From Cytophagia bacterium (GTDB lineage Bacteria; Bacteroidota; Bacteroidia; Cytophagales; Spirosomataceae): DNA of 33,340 bases. This document shows, piece after piece, positions 15,781 through 23,185 of the stretch (positions are counted from its first letter, which is position 1; each line of letters starts with the position of its first letter). The DNA is taken from assembly GCA_004293645.1 (NCBI GenBank), contig REAB01000075.1, forward strand, positions 1-33,340. Direction: 5' to 3'. Below the pieces are notes generated by a model. The model did not search any database, was not told the origin of the DNA, and saw only the letters and a list, made by a program, of their open reading frames with translations. A program made the position numbers and the translations under genes.

Positions 15781-15826
15781 GAGCGAATTTAGTTGAAATA
15801 AAATAAACCAATAACAAATTGAAGTA

Positions 15827-16300
15827 ATGGGTAAGATTCAGTATTATACAGAAGAAGGCTTGAACCGATTGAGAGCGGAGCTGCACGAATTAAAAACGCG
15901 GGGCCGCCAAGAAATGGCGCACGCCATTGCCGAAGCCCGCGACAAGGGCGATTTGAGCGAAAACGCCGAATATGACGCGGCTAAAGAAGCGCAGGGCTTG
16001 CATGAGGCAAAAATATCTAAATTAGATGAAGTACTTTCAAACGCTCGCTTGCTCGACGAGTCGTCTATTGATGCCTCGGTGGTATCGGTGTTGTCGAAGG
16101 TAAAAATCAAAAACAAAAAGACCAACTCAGAAATAACTTACACGCTCGTAGCCGAAGAAGAAGCCGACTTGAAACTGGGCAAAATTTCGGTAGGTTCGCC
16201 CATTGGCAAGGGGCTTTTGGGCAAAAGAGTAGGTGAGATGGCCGAAATAAAAGTACCAGCAGGTTTGTTAGAATTTGAAGTAATTGAGATTTCAAGATAA
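15827..16300 (+). CDS. greA: Transcription elongation factor GreA
   Basis: The 157-residue protein rescues backtracked RNA polymerase by stimulating its transcript cleavage. The N-terminal coiled coil (about 8-75) carries the tip motif DLSENAEYDAAKE, with Asp42 and Glu45 in the place of the catalytic acidic pair of E. coli GreA. The C-terminal FKBP-like domain shows the SVGSPIGKGLLGKRVGE loop. The length is typical. It is divergent from fmt and preceded by a structured leader that ends in an intrinsic terminator, so attenuation is likely. No terminator-like hairpin with a T-run is visible after the stop codon. Confidence 0.96.
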   Translation: MGKIQYYTEEGLNRLRAELHELKTRGRQEMAHAIAEARDKGDLSENAEYDAAKEAQGLHEAKISKLDEVLSNARLLDESSIDASVVSVLSKVKIKNKKTNSEITYTLVAEEEADLKLGKISVGSPIGKGLLGKRVGEMAEIKVPAGLLEFEVIEISR

Positions 16301-16462
16301 TGGCTCAACACTTTTGCAAAGTACTGTGCTTCAAAGTTTTAGATAAAATAGTACAGTAATAATTACTTGCCCGTCAATAGGCAATTAGTCTCTGCAGTGC
16401 TGTTGTTTTTGATTTTCAATAAAGGGTAAAATTGATAAACATTGAGCGGCCAGTAACAATGA

Positions 16463-16529
16463 ATTACTCGTAATTACAAATGATTACGAGCAAGTACTTA
16501 ATTACCAATAATTACGAGCAAGTACTTAA
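16463..16529. repeat. Clustered TTACGAG repeats before a lipoprotein start
   Basis: A 19-base sequence, attacgagcaagtacttaa, occurs twice in direct orientation (16483-16501 and 16511-16529, 28-bp period). An inverted partial copy (ttactcgtaatt) lies at 16463-16474. The last copy ends three bases before the lipoprotein ATG at 16533, so it covers the translation initiation region. It may be an operator cluster or a small intergenic repeat; no promoter is obvious within it. Confidence 0.65.
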
Positions 16530-16532
16530 AAC

Positions 16533-17528
16533 ATGAATACGAAGCAACAATTTTTAGGCTGGACAATGGCGGTTTTGGTAGGATTTGCGGCAGGTTGCGA
16601 CCAAAAACTGCTCACCACCGACCAAGTAAACGGTACATTGGGCGATTGTAGCCCTGATAAACCACAAAGTTTGATAGAACGCAACAACGCTGAAACGGGT
16701 TTTTTCAACCCCAAAGACAGCCTTTTGTACAGTACTTTGGTGGTGGGCGCGTTTTTTCAAGGTGGTAATACAAACCCGTGCAGTTTAATCGAAAAAATTG
16801 TGGGTTACAAAAATCCCATTTCGCGCAAATTCAAAATAGTTTGGGAAGGCCCCAAAGGCGTAACCACCGACCAGCAGATTCCGCGCGCGCTCATTCGTTT
16901 TACCGACCAAGCCTATCAAGATGATATTGACCGTAATTTGCCCGAAGGAAAAGGCCAGTTTCCGTTTGAAATAAAAGTAAAAGAAGACTCGACCTATGTG
17001 CTGCTGCCTACCAACCGAGTTTACAAGATTGCACTCCGAAAAGGCTACTCAAACGAAATAAACGAAGTAAAATGCGCCGAAGTAAGCCTCTCTACCACAC
17101 CCCGTTTTGACAAAAAAAACGTAATTTTAAGCAATGATAGCACCAGAAGCTGGTCCAATCGAATTTTTTGGAAACCCGCCGAAATAGAAGCTGCGCGGCA
17201 GTTTATAGTAGTCCGCGAAAAAGAATGTGTAACCTGTCCAGAACCAATACCCACTTTAACCACCACCACCCCAAGCATTTCGGCGGGCGAAGAAGTAACT
17301 TTGGAAGTAAAAGGTTGCCAAACCAGCCGCGACCTCGGCCAAGGGCCGCTCGAATGGTGGGCGCAGGTAACAGGTGGCCAAAAGCAATTGCTGCAACGAT
17401 ATAGCTATTCACAAACAAATACACGCCGCTTCAAACCATTGGCCACCACTACGTATTTTGTACGTTGTCAGGGCGAATGGTATTGCAAACCTACTGCCGA
17501 AGCAAGCGTAACAATTCAAGTAAAATAA
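16533..17528 (+). CDS. Lipoprotein with C-terminal Ig-like domain
   Basis: The 331-residue product has a lipoprotein signal with lipobox FAAGC and the lipidated cysteine at 22. The middle (about 60-220) is a mixed beta domain with no motif I recognise. A CVTCPEP linker (about 230) separates it from a C-terminal beta domain (about 240-331). That domain has the TTTPSISAGEEVTLEVKGC opening and the TTTYFVRCQ ending seen in Bacteroidota Ig-like/SprB-type repeats. It is probably displayed on the outer membrane. The gene is 9 nt before the thiolase gene and so may be co-transcribed, though the functional link is not evident. Tandem repeats overlap its initiation region. Confidence 0.72.
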   Translation: MNTKQQFLGWTMAVLVGFAAGCDQKLLTTDQVNGTLGDCSPDKPQSLIERNNAETGFFNPKDSLLYSTLVVGAFFQGGNTNPCSLIEKIVGYKNPISRKFKIVWEGPKGVTTDQQIPRALIRFTDQAYQDDIDRNLPEGKGQFPFEIKVKEDSTYVLLPTNRVYKIALRKGYSNEINEVKCAEVSLSTTPRFDKKNVILSNDSTRSWSNRIFWKPAEIEAARQFIVVREKECVTCPEPIPTLTTTTPSISAGEEVTLEVKGCQTSRDLGQGPLEWWAQVTGGQKQLLQRYSYSQTNTRRFKPLATTTYFVRCQGEWYCKPTAEASVTIQVK

Positions 17529-17537
17529 ACACAAATC

Positions 17538-18719
17538 ATGCAAGAAGTATTTATAGTAGCGGCTACGCGCACGCCGCTTGGCAGTTTTGGCGGCACTTTG
17601 GCGGGCTTGTCGGCTACGCAGTTGGGCGCGGCGGCCATCAAAGCGGCCCTATCCAATCTCAATTTTGACCCTACTTTGGTGCAATCGGTTTATATGGGCA
17701 ATGTGCTTTCGGCCAATTTAGGCCAAGCTCCCGCGCGTCAAGCGGCTTTGGGCGCGGGTTTGAGCGTTTATGCTACCTGTACCACCGTCAATAAAGTGTG
17801 CGCATCGGGCATGAAAGCCGTGATGATGGCCGCGCAAGATATTATGCTTGGACTGGCCGACGTGGTGGTGGCGGGTGGCATGGAAAGTATGTCAAACGCG
17901 CCCTTTTATTTAGAAAAAGCCCGTTTTGGTGGCTATGGCTACGGCAACGGCACGTTGATTGATGGCTTGGCCAAAGATGGTCTGACCGACGCTTACGACC
18001 ACCGCGCAATGGGCAATTGCGGCGACAGTACCGCCACGCACTACGGCATAACCCGCCAAGAACAAGATGCTTTTGCCATTGCTTCGTATCAGCGCAGCGC
18101 GGCAGCTTGGGAAGCGGGGTATTTGCCGCACGAAGTAACAGCCGTAGCAGTTCCCACAAAAAAAGGCGAGCCAGTTTTGGTGTCGCAAGATGAGGAATAC
18201 AAAAACGTAAAATTCGATAAAATACCCAATTTGCGCCCCGCTTTTAGCAAAGAAGGCACCGTAACCGCCGCCAACGCCAGTACGCTCAACGATGGTGCGG
18301 CGGCGTTGGTACTGATGAGCGGCCAAAAAGTAAAAGAATTGGGCGTGAAGCCATTGGCCCGCATCGTAGCATTTGCCGATGCCGAACACGAGCCAAATTG
18401 GTTCACAACAGCTCCCACCGTGGCTGCTCCGCTTGCGCTTAAACGCGCTGGTTTGAGCATGGGCCAAATGGATTTTGTGGAAGTAAACGAGGCTTTTGCG
18501 GTTGTGCCAATGGTTTTTATGCGCGACTTGGACGTGCCGCACGAGCGCGTAAACGTTTTTGGCGGAGCTGTTTCGTTGGGCCACCCGTTGGGTTGCTCAG
18601 GTGCGCGAATCTTGGTTACGTTACAAAACATTTTAACCCAAAAAGGCGGGAAATATGGTTTGGCGGCCATTTGCAACGGCGGTGGCGGCGCATCGGCTTT
18701 GATTATGGAGAAAGTATAA
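17538..18719 (+). CDS. Acetyl-CoA C-acyltransferase (thiolase)
   Basis: The 393-residue enzyme has all three thiolase active-site elements at canonical positions: Cys88 in VNKVCASGMKAV, His349 in SLGHPLGCSGAR and Cys379 in ICNGGGGASALI. The length and the NVLSANLGQAPARQAALGAG segment fit the biosynthetic/acetoacetyl-CoA thiolase branch (acetyl-CoA acetyltransferase), which condenses two acetyl-CoA or cleaves acetoacetyl-CoA in the cytoplasm. A role in fatty-acid degradation cannot be excluded. It lies 9 nt after a lipoprotein gene and 9 nt before the pseudouridine synthase gene, which looks like a three-gene transcription unit. Confidence 0.95.
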   Translation: MQEVFIVAATRTPLGSFGGTLAGLSATQLGAAAIKAALSNLNFDPTLVQSVYMGNVLSANLGQAPARQAALGAGLSVYATCTTVNKVCASGMKAVMMAAQDIMLGLADVVVAGGMESMSNAPFYLEKARFGGYGYGNGTLIDGLAKDGLTDAYDHRAMGNCGDSTATHYGITRQEQDAFAIASYQRSAAAWEAGYLPHEVTAVAVPTKKGEPVLVSQDEEYKNVKFDKIPNLRPAFSKEGTVTAANASTLNDGAAALVLMSGQKVKELGVKPLARIVAFADAEHEPNWFTTAPTVAAPLALKRAGLSMGQMDFVEVNEAFAVVPMVFMRDLDVPHERVNVFGGAVSLGHPLGCSGARILVTLQNILTQKGGKYGLAAICNGGGGASALIMEKV

Positions 18720-18728
18720 CTGTTCAAA

Positions 18729-19352
18729 ATGCCGCAATCTGATTCAGTTTACCGTTATTTTTTGATTTACAAACCTTTCGGTACGTTGTCGCAGTTTTCG
18801 CGCGAGGGCAACCGCCCTACTTTGGCCGATTTGGGGTTTACTTTTCCCAAAGATGTATATCCAGTGGGGCGGCTCGATGCCGACAGCGAGGGTTTATTGC
18901 TTTTGACCAACGATAATTTCTTGAATCACCACCTGCTCAATCCGCGCTTTCGACACCAACGCACGTATTATGTGCAAGTAGATGGCCAGGTAAACAGCGA
19001 TGCTTGCCAAGCACTGAACCGTGGGGTATTGATTCAGATTGACGGCAAACCTCACCACACGCTGCCCGCCCAAGCCCAGATTTTGGTTGAATTTCCTACC
19101 CTACCCGAACGAAATCCGCCCGTGCGTTTTCGCAAAAACATTCCCACATCTTGGTTGTCTGTCGCGCTGCACGAGGGCAAAAATCGACAAGTGCGCCGCA
19201 TGACTGCCGCCGTGGGTTTCCCAACGCTTAGATTGGTACGCTGGGCCATTGAATCGGTTTTGCTCGACAATATGCAGCCAGCAGAAGTACGCGAAGTAGA
19301 AAAAGAATGGTTGTATCAGAAATTGAAAATTAGACCAAGTCAGCAGTTCTGA
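18729..19352 (+). CDS. rluE: 23S rRNA pseudouridine synthase, RluE-like
   Basis: The 207-residue enzyme belongs to the RsuA/RluB/E/F family. The opening YFLIYKPFGTLSQF is followed by the catalytic motif GRLDADSEGLLLLTND, with Asp50 as nucleophile. The later motif HEGKNRQVRRMTAAVGFPTLRLVR is the family's RNA-binding loop. It lacks the N-terminal S4 domain of RsuA and RluB, which fits RluE. RluE modifies one uridine of 23S rRNA in E. coli; the exact site here is assumed. The last 23 bases overlap the 3' end of the convergent AAA+ ATPase gene. Confidence 0.88.
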   Translation: MPQSDSVYRYFLIYKPFGTLSQFSREGNRPTLADLGFTFPKDVYPVGRLDADSEGLLLLTNDNFLNHHLLNPRFRHQRTYYVQVDGQVNSDACQALNRGVLIQIDGKPHHTLPAQAQILVEFPTLPERNPPVRFRKNIPTSWLSVALHEGKNRQVRRMTAAVGFPTLRLVRWAIESVLLDNMQPAEVREVEKEWLYQKLKIRPSQQF

Positions 19353-20400
19353 ACCCAATTTTGGTTTTTTCGGCGGTTTTGTAGTCTTTTTCGTTTTGGT
19401 TTATCACATCCGATACCGTCATGGGTTTATCAATAATGGTATCATAGCCAAAGTGTTCGGAGAGCCGTTGGGCTTTGGCTACCGACAGGGCTTTAAATTC
19501 GTATTGGGCTATCAAGCGGCCTTTGCGAAGTAGTGCTTCGTCTATTTTGGAAAGCGAACTGTTGAAAGTACAAACCAACTGCACGTTGAGGCAGTCGGCC
19601 AGCAGCCCGTCCGATAAATTGAGCAAATTGGACACCCCCGAACCCCCGCCCCGATTGCGGTCGAGTAAAATATTTTCGGCATCTTCGATTATCAGCACCG
19701 AGTTGGGATTCCGAATGAGCAAATTGATAAAATCGGGATTGGTAATTTGCTCGGCCAAATTGGGCGTTAAAAACAGCACCTTTTTGGTAATTTGTCCAAT
19801 CAAGTACCGAATATAAGTGGTTTTACCCGTGCCAGGCAGGCCGTGCAACAGCACCAAACCCTTGTCTTTGTTGCTACTAAGCCGTTTTTGAATGGTTTTA
19901 TGAACTGCCAAAAAGTCGTTTTCGTAAAATAAATCCAAATTGATTTTGGTACGATTTATCTCAATTTCTTGCAACTCCAATGAGTTCATTTCTTGGGTTA
20001 TCAAGTTGATTTCAAACTGGGTTTTGCGGCTTTTTCGTTTACACTTGGCCAAAACTTTGGTAAAAGACTCCACCCATGCTTCATTTTTGAGTTCGGTCAA
20101 AATCTGGACATTATGGTAGTTTATTTTGATAACAATTTCGTTTTTGAGTTCAAACAGGGCGTGATAGACGACGTATTTTTTGGTACTTGTGTCGTATTCG
20201 TGCGAGTAAAAATCATTCAGTATATCGTCGGCAAAGTGAATTTTGATTTGTTTAATCACCTGCTCTTTGTCCATATCTGAAATGATGTATCGGCTGGCTA
20301 TTTTGCCAAACAGGTCAAGGTAATAAACGTCGGCATCTATGTAGTTGTGATTCAAGAGCGACTCGATAGGAATCGTTTTTCTGGCTTTTAAGGTTTCCAT
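19330..20400 (-). CDS. AAA+ ATPase, BCS1-like core
   Basis: I start at ATG 20400 (356 residues), since the ten upstream codons are not protein-like. Residues 1-150 form a novel, charged alpha/beta N-terminal region without a motif I know. The AAA+ core follows: Walker A GLPGTGKT (187-194), Walker B VLIIEDAE (235-242), sensor-1 CTFNSS (277-282), and LLRKGR (290-295) in the arginine-finger region. This is the layout of BCS1-like or proteasome-type AAA proteins acting as protein remodellers. There is no membrane segment. A glycine-rich loop (RGGGSGVSNLL, 250-260) follows Walker B. It overlaps rluE by 23 nt at the 3' end (convergent). Function in the cell is unknown. Confidence 0.8.
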   Translation of the reverse strand: METLKARKTIPIESLLNHNYIDADVYYLDLFGKIASRYIISDMDKEQVIKQIKIHFADDILNDFYSHEYDTSTKKYVVYHALFELKNEIVIKINYHNVQILTELKNEAWVESFTKVLAKCKRKSRKTQFEINLITQEMNSLELQEIEINRTKINLDLFYENDFLAVHKTIQKRLSSNKDKGLVLLHGLPGTGKTTYIRYLIGQITKKVLFLTPNLAEQITNPDFINLLIRNPNSVLIIEDAENILLDRNRGGGSGVSNLLNLSDGLLADCLNVQLVCTFNSSLSKIDEALLRKGRLIAQYEFKALSVAKAQRLSEHFGYDTIIDKPMTVSDVINQNEKDYKTAEKTKIGFRTADLV

Positions 20401-20500
20401 GTAGGTAGTTTTTATAATAATGCAGCCCAAAAACAGGCCAACCCGTGGGCTATTTTAAAACGTTAGGAGCAAAATCAGTAACTTATTAGTGAACAAAAAA

Positions 20501-20534
20501 AGTCCCCGTTGGTTTTTTAGGACTAACGGGGACT
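20501..20534 (-). terminator. Terminator of tRNA-Leu
   Basis: A 13-bp stem (20501-20513 with 20522-20534, one G-T) and an 8-nt loop lie 10 nt past the tRNA 3' end. On the minus strand the stem is followed by a seven-T run. Confidence 0.85.
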
Positions 20535-20543
20535 AAAAACTTG

Positions 20544-20625
20544 TGACGAAGGCGAGACTCGAACTCGCACACCCGAAGGCTCACGCACCTGAAACGTGCG
20601 TGTCTACCAATTTCACCACTTCGCC
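20544..20625 (-). tRNA. tRNA-Leu (anticodon CAG)
   Basis: The minus strand folds as a class II tRNA: acceptor 5' GGCGAAG pairs with 3' CTTCGTC plus discriminator A, and the D-arm contains TTGGTAGAC. The anticodon stem CACGT/GCGTG encloses TTCAGGT with anticodon CAG (plus-strand 20589-20591). A variable arm (GAGCCTTCGGGTGT) and a T-arm with GTTCGAGTC are present. The 3' CCA is not encoded. It reads CUG leucine codons. Confidence 0.95.
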
Positions 20626-20638
20626 AGTTTTGGTGTTG

Positions 20639-20669
20639 CAAATATACGCCATTGGTGCAAGTGTTACAA
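20639..20669 (-). promoter_or_regulatory. tRNA-Leu promoter
   Basis: On the minus strand, TTG (20669-20667), 20 nt, then TATATTTG (20646-20639) is a full match to TTG/TAnnTTTG. The -7 box ends 13 nt before the mature tRNA, and it is placed just past the end of the TSUP gene. Confidence 0.8.
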
Positions 20670-20670
20670 A

Positions 20671-21396
20671 TCAAGTAAAATATAATTTGACGCAAGCAAT
20701 GACCAACACCCCCGCCAAGACATAACGCAGCGTGGGTATGTTGAATTTGAAACCACCTTGATACGCGCCCCAAAAGCCACCCACCAGTGCCGCCGAAAGC
20801 CACGATAAAAGCTGCGGACTCGGTACAAAACCAGTACGGAACAGACTACTCAAAGCCGAAATCGAATTGACAAAAATAAACAAAGCCGAAACTGCCGCCG
20901 CTTCTTTGACTTTGGCCCAGCCCAAAAGTAGGATAACTGGACTCAAAATAATGCCACCGCCAATGCCCAACATTCCAGAAAGAAAGCCAATAATAGCCCC
21001 AACGACCAAACTAAGCGGCAAATATGCGGGTTTGTTGGGAGCACTATCGTTGGGTTGAAACAACATTCGAGCAATGGCTATGAGCAATGCGACGGACAAA
21101 AGCTGTTTGTAGAGCGAGTCGGTGATGGGTTGTTGTGCGCCCCAATAGGCAAACGGAACACTGGCAACCGCAAAAGGCCAAAAAAGCTGCCATCTAAAAA
21201 AACCAGCCCGATAAAACTGCACAAAAGACAAAATAGAAACAAAAACATTGAGCACCAAAGCCGATGATTTCATGAGTGAGGGTGCCACCCCAAATAGAGC
21301 CATCATGGCCAAATAGCCGCTTGCCCCGCCGTGGCCTACGGAGGCATACAAAAAAGCCATAACCGCAATCAATAACAAAAATAAACCCTCTTGCAT
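20671..21396 (-). CDS. TSUP-family (TauE/SafE) membrane permease
   Basis: The 241-residue protein is almost wholly hydrophobic, with about 7-8 transmembrane segments. It has the two glycine-rich internal repeats of the TSUP family: VGHGGASGYLAMMALFGV near the N-terminus and GMLGIGGGIILSPVILLLG in the second half. The family exports sulfite, sulfonates or other small organic anions; the substrate is not known for this member. It follows thiL on the same strand after a purine-rich 132-bp gap. It ends immediately before the tRNA-Leu promoter. The length is typical for short TSUP proteins. Confidence 0.88.
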   Translation of the reverse strand: MQEGLFLLLIAVMAFLYASVGHGGASGYLAMMALFGVAPSLMKSSALVLNVFVSILSFVQFYRAGFFRWQLFWPFAVASVPFAYWGAQQPITDSLYKQLLSVALLIAIARMLFQPNDSAPNKPAYLPLSLVVGAIIGFLSGMLGIGGGIILSPVILLLGWAKVKEAAAVSALFIFVNSISALSSLFRTGFVPSPQLLSWLSAALVGGFWGAYQGGFKFNIPTLRYVLAGVLVIACVKLYFT

Positions 21397-21528
21397 GGAC
21401 TCATTTTTTAAATTTCACCTTCATTTTCCCCACTTTTACCTAATCCCACCCCTTTCCACCTAACCCTTCACCACCCACCTTTCACCCTTTCCCTTTCACC
21501 TTTTCCCTTTCACCCTTCACTTTTCCCC
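21397..21528. repeat. Polypyrimidine/polypurine tract
   Basis: Between thiL and the TSUP gene, about 120 bases of the plus strand are almost only C and T with scattered A, made of irregular repeats of ttcaccctttccc-like units. The minus strand is therefore purine-rich, with many GGTGAAAGG motifs. No gene or promoter motif is visible. It may form triplex DNA, or simply be expanded low-complexity sequence of a kind seen in such genomes. Confidence 0.75.
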
Positions 21529-22551
21529 TTATTTCTGCCAACCTTGCGCTTGAACGGGAAACCTACCACCCGATTTGGTGCCAAATTCTACCTTTGTGGG
21601 GTCGTTGGTAATGTAGCCAATGAGTGTTACTTGCGATAAATTCTTGATTTTTTCATAGTCGGCTTGGCTGATGGTAAAGAGCAACTCGTAGTCTTCGCCC
21701 CCGTTGAGAGCGGCTGTAATGTGGCTAATCTTAAACTCGTCGGCGGCCAGTATAGTTGCGTCTTCGATGGGTAAGTTTTCTTCAAAAATGGCCGCGCCAA
21801 CGTTAGATTGTTTGCAAATATGAAGCAATTCGGAAGCTAAACCGTCTGAAATATCAATCATGGAAGTAGGTACTACGCCCAGTTCTTGCAACTCATACAC
21901 TACGTCAGTACGGGCAGCAGGTTTGAGGAGTCTGCCTACCACGTAAGCCTGTTCGTCCAATTGAGGTTGCATATCGGGGTTTGCCAAAAACTCTTGTTTT
22001 TCGCGTTCTAAGGCTTGAAGCCCCAGAAAAGCACCTCCCAAGTCGCCCGTTACGCACACAATGTCGTTGGGTTTTGCACCACTGCGGTACGCTACGGCAT
22101 TTTTGGCTACGCTTCCTGTGGCTGTTACCGATATAACCAAACCAGAGCGAGAGGCCGACGTATCGCCGCCAACCAAGTCTATTTTATAATCTTCGCAAGC
22201 AGCTTTGATGCCCGCGTAGAGTTCGTCCACGGCTTCTACCGAAAACCGATTGCTCATGGCTATGCTAACCGTAATTTGGCGGGGCAGGCCGTTCATGGCC
22301 GCAATATCCGACACATTAGCGGCTACGGCCTTGTATCCCAAATGTTTGAGCGGGGTATAACTCAAATCAAAATGAACCCCTTCTACCAGCAAATCGGTAG
22401 AAATGAGCAAATATTCGTTGCCACCGTTGTCTATCACGGCGGCATCGTCGCCAATGCCTTTGATGGTTTGGGGCAATACATTGACAAATTGTTGGTTAAT
22501 GCGGTCTATTAGGCCAAATTCGCCTAAAGTGGCTATTTCTGTACGGTTCAT
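21529..22551 (-). CDS. thiL: Thiamine-monophosphate kinase
   Basis: The 340-residue cytoplasmic enzyme phosphorylates thiamine monophosphate to the diphosphate cofactor. Family motifs are present: the GIGDDAAVI magnesium/ATP loop (about 32-40), STDLLVEGVHFD (about 51-62), the YKAVAANVSDIAAMNG helix, GGDTSAS, and VTGDLGGAFLGL. The C-terminal domain has SMIDISDGLASEL and NGGEDYELLF. The length is normal. The start codon lies about 20 nt downstream of a terminator-like hairpin, leaving no room for a separate promoter. No thiamine-diphosphate riboswitch core is recognisable upstream. Confidence 0.95.
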   Translation of the reverse strand: MNRTEIATLGEFGLIDRINQQFVNVLPQTIKGIGDDAAVIDNGGNEYLLISTDLLVEGVHFDLSYTPLKHLGYKAVAANVSDIAAMNGLPRQITVSIAMSNRFSVEAVDELYAGIKAACEDYKIDLVGGDTSASRSGLVISVTATGSVAKNAVAYRSGAKPNDIVCVTGDLGGAFLGLQALEREKQEFLANPDMQPQLDEQAYVVGRLLKPAARTDVVYELQELGVVPTSMIDISDGLASELLHICKQSNVGAAIFEENLPIEDATILAADEFKISHITAALNGGEDYELLFTISQADYEKIKNLSQVTLIGYITNDPTKVEFGTKSGGRFPVQAQGWQK

Positions 22552-22569
22552 ATTGTGTTTTTTGCCAAC

Positions 22570-22599
22570 AAAAAAGCCGTTCTCTCGTCGAAAACGGCT
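22570..22599 (-). terminator. Intrinsic terminator of the small lipoprotein gene
   Basis: On the minus strand AGCCGTT (22599-22593) pairs with AACGGCT (22581-22575), followed by six T. It lies 20 nt after the lipoprotein stop and about 20 nt before the thiL start. Confidence 0.75.
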
Positions 22600-22618
22600 C
22601 TCCGTATTAAATTGATAA

Positions 22619-23074
22619 TTAAGGAGTTACGAGGGTGTATTTATTGGTAGTACCGCCCGTTTTTTGACTTGGCGTGGTGCGTGTAATGATAAACTCTGAT
22701 TCACTGGACGAATTGATGGTAAATTCAACAGTGCCGTTAGTACCAGTTGGCTGAGGAGTTAAATTTTTGAGAATTAACTTATTACCAGTACCTGTTTCTT
22801 GTACTTCCCACTGCCCAGAAAATGAATTTCCATCGAACTCTTTGTAAGTAACAGACGACGGGCTGCTCAAATCTAAGCGCCAATTGGTGTAGTTTACTAC
22901 ATTACCAGTAGCTCCCTTGGTATAAACCAAAGTAGTACCGTGGTTGACGGTTTGTGGCACCCACGCACGCCCAATAATTTCAGATAAGGGCTTCACTTTG
23001 GGCTTACAAGCACTCTGACCAATAATCAACGCTGTTACAACAGCCAGTACCAAAAATGTACTAATCTTTTTCAT
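22619..23074 (-). CDS. Small lipocalin-like lipoprotein
   Basis: The 151-residue protein has a lipoprotein signal with lipobox GQSAC and the lipidated cysteine at 23. The mature part is a run of beta strands (AWVPQTVNHG, WRLDLSSPSSVTY, GQWEVQ, KLILKNL, TVEFTINS, EFIITRT). This fits a small lipocalin-like beta-barrel domain common in Bacteroidota lipoproteins. Ligand and role are unknown. On its own strand TAACTTTG (23111-23104) is a good -7 box 29 nt before the start. A TTG lies 15 nt upstream of that box, slightly short. It is divergent from the cytochrome b5-like gene. Confidence 0.72.
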   Translation of the reverse strand: MKKISTFLVLAVVTALIIGQSACKPKVKPLSEIIGRAWVPQTVNHGTTLVYTKGATGNVVNYTNWRLDLSSPSSVTYKEFDGNSFSGQWEVQETGTGNKLILKNLTPQPTGTNGTVEFTINSSSESEFIITRTTPSQKTGGTTNKYTLVTP

Positions 23075-23103
23075 ATTCGATAATATTTTAGAAGAAATCG
23101 TTT

Positions 23104-23111
23104 CAAAGTTA
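23104..23111 (-). promoter_or_regulatory. Candidate -7 box of the small lipoprotein gene
   Basis: The minus strand reads TAACTTTG, a full TAnnTTTG match, 29 nt before the start codon. The spacer to the only TTG is 15 nt. Confidence 0.5.
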
Positions 23112-23136
23112 AAGTAAAAACTTGTTCAATTATTTA

Positions 23137-23153
23137 ATATTGTGCCACAATAT
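23137..23153. promoter_or_regulatory. Perfect 17-bp dyad between divergent genes
   Basis: ATATTGTG-C-CACAATAT is a perfect inverted repeat of 8-bp arms, 33 nt before the cytochrome b5-like start and 63 nt before the divergent lipoprotein. It has the look of a binding site for a dimeric regulator. Confidence 0.5.
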
Positions 23154-23185
23154 CTGTTTTTTTTCAAAAACTTACAAATTTTACC

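Noticed and set aside
22552-22620. Thiamine-diphosphate riboswitch before thiL
   Set aside because: Only a simple terminator hairpin is present; no CUGAGA-type conserved core is seen.
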